A DNA stretch of 64,000 nucleotides from an uncultured Oscillospiraceae bacterium. Lineage in GTDB: Bacteria > Bacillota > Clostridia > Oscillospirales > Acutalibacteraceae. The position numbers were made by a program, and so were the translations under genes. The stretch spans positions 1 through 64,000 of the forward strand of contig CASDTR010000001.1 in NCBI GenBank assembly GCA_949283785.1. The letters are read 5' to 3'. Each line of letters opens with the position of its first letter. The stretch's first letter is position 1. Below the pieces are notes generated by a model, which made no database searches, was not told the DNA's origin, and saw only the letters and a list, made by a program, of their open reading frames with translations. Positions 1-8,708 of the stretch are shown here, piece by piece.

Positions 1-473
1 CGGGCCTTGACTGCGGAGTTTACTTCTATTCCCAGGCAATAACCGTTGAAGAGGCAATACTCGAAGCAGACTTTGTGCTTAAAGCCATTAAGGGATACGA
101 TCTTACATATCCCGTCGCCTTCGATACGGAAGATGTTGACGACCCCATAGCCCGAACAAAGGGACTTACGGACAAGCAGCGCACCGACTTCGCCATCGCC
201 TTCTGCGAAAGGATACTGAACAGCGGCTATTATCCAACGATTTACGCAAGCAAATCCTGGCTCCTTGACGAAATGGAATTTTCGAGAATAAACGGAAAGT
301 TTGACATCTGGCTTGCACACTATATTGAGCAGACAAATTTCCCCTACACATATCAGATGTGGCAGTACACGGAAAACGGAAGCGTAAGCGGAATTTCCGG
401 ATATGTTGACCTTGACGTTTCCCTCTTCGATTACCCGACGTTTATAAAGAAAAACGGATATAATCATTTATAA
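1..473 (+). CDS. GH25-family lysozyme (C-terminal part, 5' end outside window)
   Basis: The reading frame is open from base 3 to the stop at 471-473, so the N-terminus lies upstream of the window. The visible 156 residues show the second half of a GH25 (Chalaropsis-type) muramidase barrel. The strand PVAFDTEDV carries the acidic D-x-E cluster expected at the active site, SGYYPTIYASKSWL is the usual strand-helix unit, and the end (MWQYTENGSVSGISGYVDLDVSLF) is the family's conserved W-Q-Y/D-x-N closing strand. The family hydrolyses the MurNAc-GlcNAc bond of peptidoglycan. Any signal peptide or anchoring domain would be in the missing part. It converges on clpC, with a repeat element and two hairpins between them. 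Family assignment is firm; biological role (wall turnover or phage-derived lysin) is open. Confidence 0.88.
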   Translation, partial: GLDCGVYFYSQAITVEEAILEADFVLKAIKGYDLTYPVAFDTEDVDDPIARTKGLTDKQRTDFAIAFCERILNSGYYPTIYASKSWLLDEMEFSRINGKFDIWLAHYIEQTNFPYTYQMWQYTENGSVSGISGYVDLDVSLFDYPTFIKKNGYNHL

Positions 474-477
474 AAGC

Positions 478-509
478 AACGGCAGAACCGCTAAAGCGGC
501 TCTGCCGTT
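478..509 (+). terminator. Hairpin terminator after the lysozyme gene
   Basis: AACGGCAGA...TCTGCCGTT with an inner CCGC/GCGG extension starts five bases after the stop codon. No long T-run follows because a repeat element begins immediately after it. Confidence 0.6.
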
Positions 510-510
510 A

Positions 511-717
511 AGACTGTAGAAAAACCTTAAATTTAGCACAAAAAATCGGCTCCCTTGTGTAAAGGGAGCTGTCAAAGCGTAAGCTTTGACTGAGGGATTG
601 TATAAGAGAAGCTTTGATAATACAATACTTTTCTCTGCTTTTCTCAGCACTGCTTAGTTGCATAAAACAGCGCCTTGAAGATTGTTCTAACAATAAAATG
701 ACTTTATCGACAGGCTG
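511..717 (-). repeat. Interspersed repeat copy R1 (reverse orientation)
   Basis: Reverse-oriented copy of the family described in the findings. Its left end GACTGTAGAAAAAC and right end TTTATCGACAGGCT match the terminal inverted repeats of the other copies. Inside are the conserved CTCCCTTTACACAAGGGAG hairpin and a second hairpin GTCAAAGC/GCTTTGAC. The GTGCTGTTTT-type segment and the AAAACAGCGC segment are also present. It lies between two different terminator hairpins (478-509 and 721-750) of two convergent genes, so no hairpin duplication is seen here. Confidence 0.8.
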
Positions 718-720
718 AAA

Positions 721-750
721 CGCTCCCGTGAGATAATTCCCACGGGAGCG
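721..750 (-). terminator. Hairpin terminator downstream of clpC
   Basis: CGCTCCCGTG, 10-base loop, CACGGGAGCG: a perfect 10-bp stem about 20 bases past the clpC stop on the minus strand. Only three Ts follow it on that strand. Confidence 0.6.
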
Positions 751-769
751 CTCTATTTAAGGAATTATA

Positions 770-3244
770 TTATTCCTCTTTTTTAGGCTCTTCGGAAGAA
801 GTGGATTTTGTATTTTCAAATACAAATCCGCTTTCGTCAGCTTTACAGATGTAGCTTTCGCCTGCTTTTACCTTGCCTTCAAGCATCTCTTCGGAAAGCT
901 TATCTTCGATCTGGGTCTGGATTGCTCTTCTCAGAGGTCTTGCGCCGTAGACGGGGTCGAAGCCTGCGTCGGCTATCTTCTCAGCCGCCGCGTCCTCGAA
1001 GGTGACGGTGATATCCATGCCCTTTACTCTCTCCGAAAGGGTGTTAAGCATTCTCACGGCGATTTCCTTGATTTCCTCTTTCTTAAGCTGATGGAAGACG
1101 ATGATGTCGTCAACACGGTTGAGGAACTCAGGTCTGAAGGTTCTCTTGAGCTCACCCAGAACGGTCTCACGGATTTTATCGTCGCTGCGCTCTGCGCTGC
1201 CTGAGGAGAAACCGAGGTCTGACTTTGTCTCCGTAATAAGCTTTGCGCCTACGTTTGAGGTCATGATGATAATACAGTTTTTGAAGTCAACGCGCCTGCC
1301 CTGTGAATCCGTAAGAATACCGTCGTCAAGAATCTGGAGCATCATGTTGAATACATCGGGATGAGCCTTTTCAATTTCGTCGAAGAGGATTACCGAGTAG
1401 GGCTTGCGGCGTACCTTTTCGGTAAGCTGTCCGCCCTCTTCAAATCCCACATATCCGGGAGGCGAACCTACAAGACGGGACACCGTATGCTTCTCCATGT
1501 ACTCGGACATATCAAGGCGGATCATGGCGTTCTCGTCGCCGAACATGGCCGCCGCAAGAGCCTTGCAAAGCTCCGTTTTACCTACACCCGTAGGTCCTAA
1601 GAAAATGAAGGAACCGATGGGCCTCTTGGGGTCTTTAAGGCCTACCCTGCTCCTGCGTATAGCCTTTGAAACTGCGGCAACAGCCTCGTGCTGACCTACA
1701 ATGCGCTTATGAAGCTCTTCCTCCAGGTGTAAAAGTCTCTGACTTTCCTCCTGGGTAAGCTGCACTACTGGGATACCCGTCCAGCTGGAGACGATCTCGG
1801 CGATTTCCGCTGTGCCTACCTCGCCTGTTGTGCGGGCGTTCTTCTCCTGCCAGCTTGATTTTTCGGCCTCATACTTCTCTTTGAGCTCCTTTTCCTCATC
1901 TCTGAGGGTTGCGGCACGCTCAAAATCCTGATTGTTTACGGCTGACTGCTTTTCCTCGCCGATAGCTTTAATCTTATCCTCCATGGCCTTAAGGTCGGGG
2001 GGAGCTGTAAATGCGCTGAGCCTTACACGAGAAGCCGCCTCATCCACAAGGTCAATGGCCTTGTCGGGAAGGTACCTGTCGGCAATATATCTTGAGGACA
2101 TCTTGACCGCCGCATAAATGGCGTCGTCCGTGATCTTTACCTTGTGGTGAGCTTCATATTTATCGCGCAGGCCCTTGAGAATTTCGATTGCCTCCTCCTC
2201 GGTGGGCTCGCCTACTGTTACGGGCTGGAATCTTCTTTCAAGGGCCGCGTCCTTTTCGATGTGCTTGCGGTACTCGTCGAGAGTAGTCGCGCCGATAACC
2301 TGAATCTCGCCCCTTGCAAGAGAGGGCTTTAGGATGTTGGCCGCGTCAACTGCGCCGTCGGCCGCGCCCGCTCCGATAAGGGTGTGGATTTCATCTATGA
2401 AGAGGATTACGTCTCCCGCCTTTTTGACCTCGTCAAGGGCGGTCTTGATTCTCTCCTCGAAATCGCCCCTGTACTTTGTGCCGGCCACCATGCCTGTAAG
2501 GTCAAGGGAAATGACCCTTTTATCCTTAAGGAGCTCGGGAACCTCGCCTTTTGTTATCTTAAGGGCAAGGCCCTCGGCAATGGCGGTTTTGCCTACGCCC
2601 GGCTCACCGATAAGACAGGGATTGTTCTTTGTACGTCTGCTGAGTATCTGAATAACCCTTTCAATTTCCTTCTGCCTGCCGATAACGGGGTCGATAAGGT
2701 TCTGCTGAGCCATTTTTGTAAGGTCTCGGCCGAACTGCTCAAGGGTTGGGGTGTTGGTCTTTTCGTTTTTGCGTCCGAAGGCGCCGCCCTTGCCCTGGGC
2801 CTCTCCAGCAGAGTAAGACTTGCTCATATCCTCCATAAGCTCGGAAGCTCTTACTCCCAGCTGGTTAAGGAAGCTTACGGCGCAGCTGTTTTCCTCACGG
2901 ATAAGGGCAAAGAGGATGTGCTCCGTGCCCACATAGCTGAGCCCCGCCGTTCTGGCAACGGCGATTGAGCTCTCCACAATGTTTTTGCTTCTGGGTGTAA
3001 AATCGTTCGGCGTAAGGCTCGTGGGGCTGCCGATACCGATTGTCTTTTTAATGAGCTCCTCTATCTTTTCCGCAGTCACTCCTCTGGCCGCAAGGGCGGA
3101 ACCCGCCACTCCGCTTGTATCCTGTAAAAGTCCCATAAGAAGGTGTTCGCTGCCCACATAGGTGTGACCTAAATTCTCCGCCGCTGCTATGGCTGCGTTA
3201 AGGGCGGCGTTGGCCTTCTCTGTGAAACCTGTGAATTTGTACAT
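770..3244 (-). CDS. clpC: ATP-dependent Clp protease ATP-binding subunit ClpC
   Basis: AAA+ unfoldase that feeds aggregated or arginine-phosphorylated proteins to ClpP. The 824-residue protein has the double Clp-N repeat (about 1-145), a first AAA module with Walker [10 protein letters not shown] near 215, a UVR-type middle region ([21 protein letters not shown]), and a second AAA module with Walker [10 protein letters not shown]. It ends with the D2-small domain ([20 protein letters not shown]). Length and UVR insert fit ClpC rather than ClpB or ClpA. An ATG at 3250 abuts the AAGGAGGA Shine-Dalgarno with no spacing. The ATG at 3244 has six bases and is chosen. It is the last gene of ctsR-mcsA-mcsB-clpC, 51 bases after mcsB, and so under CtsR control. 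Confidence 0.97.
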   Translation of the reverse strand: MYKFTGFTEKANAALNAAIAAAENLGHTYVGSEHLLMGLLQDTSGVAGSALAARGVTAEKIEELIKKTIGIGSPTSLTPNDFTPRSKNIVESSIAVARTAGLSYVGTEHILFALIREENSCAVSFLNQLGVRASELMEDMSKSYSAGEAQGKGGAFGRKNEKTNTPTLEQFGRDLTKMAQQNLIDPVIGRQKEIERVIQILSRRTKNNPCLIGEPGVGKTAIAEGLALKITKGEVPELLKDKRVISLDLTGMVAGTKYRGDFEERIKTALDEVKKAGDVILFIDEIHTLIGAGAADGAVDAANILKPSLARGEIQVIGATTLDEYRKHIEKDAALERRFQPVTVGEPTEEEAIEILKGLRDKYEAHHKVKITDDAIYAAVKMSSRYIADRYLPDKAIDLVDEAASRVRLSAFTAPPDLKAMEDKIKAIGEEKQSAVNNQDFERAATLRDEEKELKEKYEAEKSSWQEKNARTTGEVGTAEIAEIVSSWTGIPVVQLTQEESQRLLHLEEELHKRIVGQHEAVAAVSKAIRRSRVGLKDPKRPIGSFIFLGPTGVGKTELCKALAAAMFGDENAMIRLDMSEYMEKHTVSRLVGSPPGYVGFEEGGQLTEKVRRKPYSVILFDEIEKAHPDVFNMMLQILDDGILTDSQGRRVDFKNCIIIMTSNVGAKLITETKSDLGFSSGSAERSDDKIRETVLGELKRTFRPEFLNRVDDIIVFHQLKKEEIKEIAVRMLNTLSERVKGMDITVTFEDAAAEKIADAGFDPVYGARPLRRAIQTQIEDKLSEEMLEGKVKAGESYICKADESGFVFENTKSTSSEEPKKEE

Positions 3245-3301
3245 ATACATTCCTCCTTATTCCATGTATATATCTTGACCTTTAAATGTAATATTCTGAT
3301 T

Positions 3302-4318
3302 TCAGGCGAGCTTTGTTCTCACAAGCTCAGCTCTGCTGATATCTCTTTGCTGGGTTTCCGCGTTTTCTCCCTTGGCAAGGATAAGAGACGCGGGCTGCGC
3401 GGCGGAAATGACCTCGCTGATATTTTCCTGCGAAATATCGAGAAGCTTTTCGCAGGCTCCCAGCCTTACAAGGGAAATAAGCTCCATAAACTCAGAGCTG
3501 CTGAGCATCCTCGAATGTTTAAGGACGCCGTAGGCCCTGAAAATCTTATCCTGTATCTGAGCGGAACCTATCATTTCCTTACGGAGATTACGTTCACGCT
3601 CCACAAGCTGCATGGTAATCGACTTAAGGTTATCCATGGCCGCCTTCTCGGAAATTCCCAATGTCACCTGATTGCTCAGCTGATAGAAATCTCCTTTCGT
3701 CTCGCTGCCTTCGCCGTAGCTGCCCCTTATTGTAAGACCCAGCTTTGAAACTGTTGAGGCAAGCTTTCCTATCTGGCCGCAGGCCGTAAGGGCGGGAAGG
3801 TGAAGCATTACGGAAGCTCTCATGCCCGTGCCGAGATTTGTGGGGCACTGGGTGAGATATCCTAAATCCTTATCGAAGGCAAAACCCAGAGCCGAATCCA
3901 GCAGAGTATCTATTCTGTCCGCCGTCTCATAGGCCCCCTCCATATCGAGGCCGGGAGCCATGACCTGAATCCTCACATGGTCCTCCTCGCAGAGCATGAT
4001 CGAAACGCTTTCGTCCTTGTTGAGAATCAGGGCTCTGCCCGCTCTCTCAGAGGCAAACTCGGGGCTGATAAGATGCTTTTCCGCAAGGGCCACGGCTTCC
4101 GTCTCACTAAGGGAATCCATTTTAATATAGGCGAATTCATCCTTCATATGGCTGTTTCCGCCGAACAGAGCGTCCCTGACCTTCTCGCACACTTGAGTCT
4201 CGCCATTTTTATCAAGCCTTACCGGAAAGGGATATTCATGAAGGTTTCTGGCAAGACGTACCCTTGTGCTCATTACAACATCACTGTTGTTTCCTGATGA
4301 TGTATACCACTTTTTCAT
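3302..4318 (-). CDS. mcsB: Protein-arginine kinase McsB
   Basis: Phosphagen-kinase-fold enzyme that phosphorylates arginines on misfolded proteins and on CtsR, marking them for ClpC-ClpP. Recognisable elements in the 338 residues are the N-terminal STRVRLARN strand, the nucleotide-binding core, the NLGTGMRASVMLHLPAL segment containing the guanidino-kinase loop, and the RGSYGEGSETKGDFYQLSNQVTLG region. Length is close to the family norm of about 350. The ATG follows an AGGAGGGA ribosome site, three bases after the mcsA stop, which suggests tight coupling of the McsA activator and McsB kinase. Confidence 0.96.
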   Translation of the reverse strand: MKKWYTSSGNNSDVVMSTRVRLARNLHEYPFPVRLDKNGETQVCEKVRDALFGGNSHMKDEFAYIKMDSLSETEAVALAEKHLISPEFASERAGRALILNKDESVSIMLCEEDHVRIQVMAPGLDMEGAYETADRIDTLLDSALGFAFDKDLGYLTQCPTNLGTGMRASVMLHLPALTACGQIGKLASTVSKLGLTIRGSYGEGSETKGDFYQLSNQVTLGISEKAAMDNLKSITMQLVERERNLRKEMIGSAQIQDKIFRAYGVLKHSRMLSSSEFMELISLVRLGACEKLLDISQENISEVISAAQPASLILAKGENAETQQRDISRAELVRTKLA

Positions 4319-4321
4319 AAT

Positions 4322-4822
4322 TTATCCCTCCTGCTCTATTGATTTGATCTGATCGCGGAGCTTTGCCGCTTCCTCGAAATTCTGTGTCTCTATGGCCTTC
4401 TGAAGTTTTCCCTTAAGATCTTCAAGCTGCTTTTCGGGTCCGGGAACCACTCCCGAAGGAGATTTGCCTATGTGCTTTGTCCTGCCGTGGATTTTCTGGA
4501 GAGAGGGCATAAGCCTGTCTCTGAAAACCCTGTAGCAGTCGGCGCAGCCTACCTTGCCGCTCTGAGCTATGTCGCGGAAGGTGGAGCCGCATTTTTCACA
4601 GCGCAGAGCCGAAGACGAGGCATCTCCCAAAAGGCTCTGTCCCTGAGAGAAAAGGTTTCCGAAAAGTCCTCCGAAGCCGAAATCGTCGAAGCCCGTGAAG
4701 AAATCCGAGTAGCCCAGCTTCGAAGCGCAGCGCTGACACAGATGATATTCGGATGCGCTGCCGTTTATGATTCTTTTGACATGAGTAGTGGCCTCATTTT
4801 TTCCGCAGTTTTGACACAACAT
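4322..4822 (-). CDS. mcsA: McsA, zinc-finger activator of McsB
   Basis: 166-residue adaptor with paired CXXC zinc sites: CQNCGKN near the N-terminus, CQRC at about 29-32, CEKCG and CADC in the middle. A C-terminal UVR motif follows (LQKAIETQNFEEAAKLRDQI). In Bacillus McsA binds and activates McsB and modulates CtsR. Domain order and length match. A GGGAGG site precedes the ATG. Second gene of the CtsR operon. Confidence 0.95.
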   Translation of the reverse strand: MLCQNCGKNEATTHVKRIINGSASEYHLCQRCASKLGYSDFFTGFDDFGFGGLFGNLFSQGQSLLGDASSSALRCEKCGSTFRDIAQSGKVGCADCYRVFRDRLMPSLQKIHGRTKHIGKSPSGVVPGPEKQLEDLKGKLQKAIETQNFEEAAKLRDQIKSIEQEG

Positions 4823-4852
4823 ATATATTACCTCCCGAATGAAATGAATTTG

Positions 4853-5302
4853 TTACTTTAAGGTTGTAAGCAGCATCTGCTTGAAAATTGCCGCCCTTGC
4901 CTGCTCCGCATATCCCGTGGGAATGTTTTTGAAAACATTTCCGCAGGTTGCCGCAGCCATGAGCTTCGCCGCACCCTCTGAAATCATATTCTGATAATAG
5001 AGATTATAGATATGGGCACGGCAGGTTTTTTCGTCCAGAGTGTCGCCGATATTATTGACCGTATGCATTATCGCCATACCCTTGTCGGCCTTTGCCCTTG
5101 TGATTTTAATATATCCTCCGCCGCCCCTTCGGCTTTCAACTATATAGCCGTGCTCGGGAGTGAAGCGTGAGGAAATCACATAGTTTATCTGGCTCGGTAC
5201 ACACCCCACCTTTTCCGCAAGCTCGTTGCGCTGAATTTCCGTTTGACCGCTTTCGGACATCATATCCAAAATCAGGTCAGCTATCATATTGCTGAGATTC
5301 AT
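4853..5302 (-). CDS. ctsR: Transcriptional repressor CtsR
   Basis: Class III heat-shock repressor. The N-terminal winged helix (NELAEKVGCVPSQINYVISSRFTPEHGYIVESRRGGGGYIKI) contains the glycine-rich wing typical of CtsR. The C-terminal domain contains the segment through which CtsR dimerises and is targeted by McsB. A GTG at 5311 overlaps the AAGGAGG site, while the ATG at 5302 sits nine bases from it, so the ATG start (149 residues) is preferred. It heads the operon and represses it through the heptad repeats just upstream. Confidence 0.96.
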   Translation of the reverse strand: MNLSNMIADLILDMMSESGQTEIQRNELAEKVGCVPSQINYVISSRFTPEHGYIVESRRGGGGYIKITRAKADKGMAIMHTVNNIGDTLDEKTCRAHIYNLYYQNMISEGAAKLMAAATCGNVFKNIPTGYAEQARAAIFKQMLLTTLK

Positions 5303-5329
5303 CTTCGGCACCTCCTTGTGATTATGTAT

Positions 5330-5363
5330 TTTGACTTTAGTTTAACTTTGACTATCTTTGACC
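5330..5363 (-). promoter_or_regulatory. CtsR operator (three heptads)
   Basis: On the minus strand GGTCAAA-GAT-AGTCAAA (5347-5363) matches the CtsR direct-repeat consensus RGTCAAANNNRGTCAAA. A third heptad, AGTCAAA, lies at 5330-5336. The block is just downstream of the -10 box, where binding would block initiation. Confidence 0.9.
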
Positions 5364-5374
5364 TTTCGACTGTT

Positions 5375-5403
5375 ATTATAGACCTTATTTAACCTTCCGT
5401 CAA
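5375..5403 (-). promoter_or_regulatory. SigA-type promoter of ctsR operon
   Basis: TTGACG (5398-5403), 17-base spacer, TATAAT (5375-5380) on the minus strand. Further TTTGAC-type heptads overlap and precede the -35 box (5404-5424) and may add to CtsR binding. Confidence 0.88.
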
Positions 5404-5611
5404 AAGTCAAATAAGGTCAAATCTCTTTTTCGCAATTCAATTCAGGCCGATTTTTGAATTTATCTGCTTTTTTTAAGCTATTTTAAGTTTTTTCTTTGAT
5501 TTTCTCTTTCTTGCTCTATTTTCATTTACGAATACCAAAAAATTTTTCTGTAACCGTTTTTTACCTTCCGCCATAGTATGTTGATGTAAGAACGAAAGGA
5601 GGTCATGACAA

Positions 5612-5749
5612 ATGGGATGCAATAACTGCACATGGATAATCCTTCTTATCCTCATTCTCTGCTGCTGCGGCGGCAACTCCGGCCTTTTCGGCGGCAACGG
5701 CTGTAGTAACAACAGCTGCGGATGCGGCAATAACGACTGCTGCTGCTAA
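5612..5749 (+). CDS. Cysteine/glycine-rich membrane microprotein (45 aa)
   Basis: Small open frame with a very good Shine-Dalgarno (AAGGAGG, nine bases upstream). It encodes MGCNNCTW, then a hydrophobic stretch IILLILILCCC (about residues 9-19), then a Gly/Asn/Cys tail ending NNDCCC. Nine or more cysteines in 45 residues and the short hydrophobic segment resemble the small proteins often labelled 'high-cysteine' or YjcZ-like in sporulating Firmicutes. I know of no established function. A CATAGTA sequence at 5573-5579 resembles a SigG -10 box, so forespore expression is possible. A good terminator follows 17 bases after the stop, supporting an independent transcription unit. Confidence 0.72.
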   Translation: MGCNNCTWIILLILILCCCGGNSGLFGGNGCSNNSCGCGNNDCCC

Positions 5750-5766
5750 CCTCTGCTGAATAAGCG

Positions 5767-5796
5767 AACCCCGTCCGCAATAACGGACGGGGTTTT
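5767..5796 (+). terminator. Rho-independent terminator after the microprotein
   Basis: AACCCCGTCCG/CGGACGGGGTT 11-bp stem with a six-base loop, followed by TTTT. On the minus strand it could also end the amidase transcript. Confidence 0.85.
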
Positions 5797-5822
5797 CCCG
5801 TATGTATATACCGTATATTCCG

Positions 5823-6503
5823 TCAATCATCCTTTAAAGAGACACTCTCTTCTCTGAGCTGAGTCAGATACTTTTCCGTAAGGGACAGAAACTCCTGCCA
5901 TCTGCCCGTCTCTCTTATGATCATGGGACAGTTCTTTTCATTAAAATCATAATGCTGCTTTACATCTTCAATCCCAAGGGAATACTCATTGAGCAGAAAC
6001 GCCGTTAGCCTTGCCCCGTTATCGAAAGTCTTTTCAAAATCCCCATCGTCGTTTACGCAGAGCTCTATGCCTATTCCGTTGAGATTCCCTCCCGGATTTT
6101 TAAGGCCGTCCCCTGCGTGCCACGCCACCTCGCTGTCAGGCACATGGTGATAGATTTCACTGTCGTCTACGGTATAATGCCATGAGGTGCTGCCGTCGCC
6201 GCCGTCCTGAAGATACTGACTGTGAGCTTCGGCGTTTGCCCCCTCCCGATGATTTGCGGTTTCGTGAATTACAACATAGCGGATCTTCCGACTTATACCG
6301 GGTCTGCCCCCTGAGCCCTCCGATATGTACTCATATGTGACGGGTATGCCCATTACATTGTCTGATTCGGGCCGTTCAGGAGTGGGACGTGAGGCAATCT
6401 GTATAATCAGAACCGCCGCAAACAATATGAGAAAGGAAACCGCCGTGAGTATCAGAACTTTTTTGCTGAGCCTTATGACCTTAAAACTACTGTTCAATTG
6501 CAT
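5823..6503 (-). CDS. Membrane-anchored N-acetylmuramoyl-L-alanine amidase (Amidase_2)
   Basis: Zinc amidase that cleaves the lactyl-amide bond between MurNAc and the stem peptide. A single N-terminal membrane segment (VLILTAVSFLILFAAVLIIQIA, about 15-36) precedes the T7-lysozyme-like domain. Zinc ligands are visible: His in YVVIHETAN, His in KQHYDF and Cys in KNCPMI. The fold core SWHYTVDDSEIYHHVPDSEVAWHAGDG is also clear. The frame is open for a further 77 codons upstream, but that part overlaps the preceding gene. Start at ATG 6503 gives 226 residues. The GGAG is only two bases from this ATG, so the TTG two codons later, at eight bases, is an alternative. Confidence 0.9.
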   Translation of the reverse strand: MQLNSSFKVIRLSKKVLILTAVSFLILFAAVLIIQIASRPTPERPESDNVMGIPVTYEYISEGSGGRPGISRKIRYVVIHETANHREGANAEAHSQYLQDGGDGSTSWHYTVDDSEIYHHVPDSEVAWHAGDGLKNPGGNLNGIGIELCVNDDGDFEKTFDNGARLTAFLLNEYSLGIEDVKQHYDFNEKNCPMIIRETGRWQEFLSLTEKYLTQLREESVSLKDD

Positions 6504-6544
6504 CACTCCAAAATGCCGCCGCTCTCCTGCGGCGACCTGAGATT

Positions 6545-7330
6545 TTATTCCAAAAGCTCGTTTACGCTTATATTGGGGTTGTGATACCTTCCCCTTTTCT
6601 GAGTTTTGTTTCCGTACTCTATCGCCTTCCGGGGACACCAGTTTATGCATCCCATGCAGGATATGCAGCTTTCTCCCCACCGGGGCTTTCCGTCCTTCAG
6701 GGTGATATTTTCGTTGGGACAGACTATGGTGCATACTCCGCAGCCGACACAGTTTGAATTTATACGGAGTTTCTTATATCCATTTGAGGCGGTTTTATTA
6801 AAACCTTTGTGTACGGCCCCCGAAAGCAGGGCGTTTAAAATACCTCTCGGCTGATTTATGCCTTTTTCACTGTTTTTGATTTTTTCACTTACGGACGAAA
6901 GCTTCTTCTCGGCGTTTTCCAGCTTTTCCTTTTCCTGCTCCTTGGAATCCACGTCGCTCAGGGGCAGGTAATTGTTGGGCATAACGAAAAACTCTCCGAA
7001 ATCGAGAAAAAGTCCTTTGGCTTTCAGAAGCTTGTCAAAATCCGTCAGGGTATTGCCCATGGAGTCGCCGCAGTCGGCGGCGGCAAAGACATAGGAGGGC
7101 TTACCTTTAAAACGCAGCCCTTTTACAAAGGCCTCCATGATGCTCGGACAGCCCCATGCGTAAACGGGAAATACAAAGCCGATTTTTTTACCCTCAAAAT
7201 TATATTCCTCATCTTTGTCCAAAAGACTTTTATTGACGTTTACCGTTTCAAGCTCAGCCGCCTCTCCTATTTTCAAAGCGAGATACTTTGAATTGCCCGT
7301 TGCCGAAAACACAAAAATTTTACCTTTCAA
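6545..7330 (-). CDS. EFR1-type flavodoxin-ferredoxin fusion protein
   Basis: N-terminal flavodoxin-like domain (IFVFSATGNSKYLALKI, the FMN phosphate loop) followed by two [4Fe-4S] motifs near the C-terminus: CVGCGVCTIVCP and CISCMGCINWCP. This architecture is common in anaerobic Clostridia as 'EFR1 family ferredoxin', presumably an electron carrier or oxidoreductase; the partner is unknown. The start is the TTG at 7330 (MKGKIFVFSA after fMet), nine bases from GGGAGG. The upstream ATG at 7378 has no ribosome site and adds 16 non-homologous residues. Length is 261, usual for the family. Confidence 0.88.
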   Translation of the reverse strand: MKGKIFVFSATGNSKYLALKIGEAAELETVNVNKSLLDKDEEYNFEGKKIGFVFPVYAWGCPSIMEAFVKGLRFKGKPSYVFAAADCGDSMGNTLTDFDKLLKAKGLFLDFGEFFVMPNNYLPLSDVDSKEQEKEKLENAEKKLSSVSEKIKNSEKGINQPRGILNALLSGAVHKGFNKTASNGYKKLRINSNCVGCGVCTIVCPNENITLKDGKPRWGESCISCMGCINWCPRKAIEYGNKTQKRGRYHNPNISVNELLE

Positions 7331-7819
7331 AATCTGTCCCTCCCGTGCTTTTGAATTTTTTAAACTTGAAAATTGCATTTTTAAAATTATTTTTATAAAT
7401 CAGCGTGAATATAAAAGTTACAGAATGAATATAACACAAGTTTTCCCCAAAACTGCGTTGAAAACTTTTGTAAAGGCCATTGCCTTTAGTGTGTGGAAAA
7501 CTTTGTGGATAATGTGAAAAATCCTGATTTCCACGTTCAAAAACTCCCGCCTTTCACTTTTCAAGGTAAAGGCTTCAACTTTACTTAACAACATTTTCCA
7601 CATTTCCCACCGAATTTTCCTCTGAATATTCAATTTGCATATACATGTTACGCCTTTTTGAAAATGGTTGTCAAGTAGATTTTTACTTTCATTTTCCCTC
7701 TTTTTTCCGTCTACGGCCCATATAAAAAAACAACCAAATTCGCTCGAAAAGCGTTGCAAAATGCAAAGAAGCGGCAGATACTATTCATCTGCCGCTTTAA
7801 TTTTCATTCTCTTTAAGCT
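7331..7819. other. Intergenic region with DnaA-box-like sites
   Basis: 489 bases without a credible gene; small frames here lack ribosome sites and family features. The sequence is AT-rich. It holds one perfect DnaA-box match TTATCCACA (minus, 7504-7512) and two one-base variants TTTTCCACA (minus 7492-7500, plus 7594-7602). A small inverted repeat AGCGGCAGATACTATTCATCTGCCGCTT at 7770-7798 is a terminator for the minus-strand ricT unit or marks its 3' end. Confidence 0.5.
7770..7798 (-). terminator. Terminator of darA-holB-ricT
   Basis: AGCGGCAGAT ... ATCTGCCGCTT perfect stem just past the ricT stop. On the minus strand it is followed by TCTTTGCATTTTG, a weak T-tract. Confidence 0.6.
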
Positions 7820-8683
7820 TTATTCTATTCCCTTGAACTGCTCAAGCTCTTCCTTATCCACCCTTATCTGAGCGTCCTTAAGAATCCTCACGTCGCGTCG
7901 GCTGACCGTAAGCGGGGCCGCGTCGGGACGGTCGAAAAGCCTCACCTTTAAAATACCCGTAAGCAGGTTTACGTCAATCACCGTTCCCCTGCCCTCAGAA
8001 GTTTCAACAGTGGCTCCCTGCTTGGGAGTTATTTTCAGCAGATGCTCATAGGCCTCCTGCTCATACTTGAGGCAGCACATGAGTCTGCCGCAGGTTCCGC
8101 TTATTTTGACGGGGTTCAGGGAAAGCCCCTGCTCCTTTGCCATTTTAATAGAAACAGGCTGGAACTCGCCTAAAAAAGTGCCGCAGCAGAAAGGTCTGCC
8201 GCACATGCCGAGGCCGCCCAGCATCTTGGATTCATCCCTTACGCCGATTTGCCTGAGCTCTATTCTCGTGCGGAACACGCCTGCCAGATCCTTTACCAGC
8301 TCTCTGAAATCCACTCTGCCGTCGGCAGTAAAGTAGAAAAGTATCTTGCTGTTGTCAAAGGTGTATTCCACATCCACCAGATGCATTTCAAGACCGTGGT
8401 TGGCTATTTTTTTAAGGCATATGTCAAAAGCTTCCTTTTCCTTGCGCTTATTCTCCTCGACGGTCTTAAGGTCCTCTTCTGTCGCTTCCCTTATTATCAT
8501 TTTAAGGGGATGCACAATTTCCTCATCATCCACGATTCTGTTATCCATGGCTACCTCTCCGCACTCAATTCCGCGGGCGGTTTCCACTATGACCTTATCG
8601 CCTTTTTTAAGATTCGCTCCGTCGGGATCAAAGTAATAGACCTTGCCGACCTCCTTAAATCTTACTCCGACTATCTCTGCCAT
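7820..8683 (-). CDS. ricT: RicT/YaaT, PSP1-domain protein
   Basis: Stimulates RNase Y-dependent RNA maturation as part of the RicA-RicF-RicT (Y-complex) in Bacillus and affects sporulation phosphorelay. The PSP1 core is clear, with two conserved cysteine clusters, CGRPFCCGTFL and CGRLMCCLKYE. These correspond to the iron-sulfur ligands reported for RicT. 287 residues, as usual. A GGAGGA site lies 11 bases upstream. The gene order darA-holB-ricT (minus) is the same as Bacillus yaaQ..holB-yaaT. RicA and RicF are not in the window. Confidence 0.93.
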   Translation of the reverse strand: MAEIVGVRFKEVGKVYYFDPDGANLKKGDKVIVETARGIECGEVAMDNRIVDDEEIVHPLKMIIREATEEDLKTVEENKRKEKEAFDICLKKIANHGLEMHLVDVEYTFDNSKILFYFTADGRVDFRELVKDLAGVFRTRIELRQIGVRDESKMLGGLGMCGRPFCCGTFLGEFQPVSIKMAKEQGLSLNPVKISGTCGRLMCCLKYEQEAYEHLLKITPKQGATVETSEGRGTVIDVNLLTGILKVRLFDRPDAAPLTVSRRDVRILKDAQIRVDKEELEQFKGIE

Positions 8684-8708
8684 AAATATATGTTTCCTCC
8701 GTTTTATA

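Noticed and set aside
468..693. Two minus-strand frames of about 60 codons
   Set aside because: They lie wholly in repeat R1 and its hairpins; the peptides are the kind of spurious translation this repeat gives in every copy.
2384..2968. 194-codon plus-strand frame opposite clpC
   Set aside because: Shadow of a highly conserved coding region; no start signal.
6504..6734. 77-codon N-terminal extension of the amidase
   Set aside because: It overlaps the preceding iron-sulfur protein gene and precedes a clear membrane anchor at the chosen start.
7418..7759. 113-codon minus-strand frame in the gap before ricT
   Set aside because: No ribosome site, no family resemblance, AT-driven composition, and it spans the DnaA-box-like sites.
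7331..7819. Chromosomal replication origin
   Set aside because: Only three boxes and no dnaA, dnaN, rpmH or parAB neighbours in the window.
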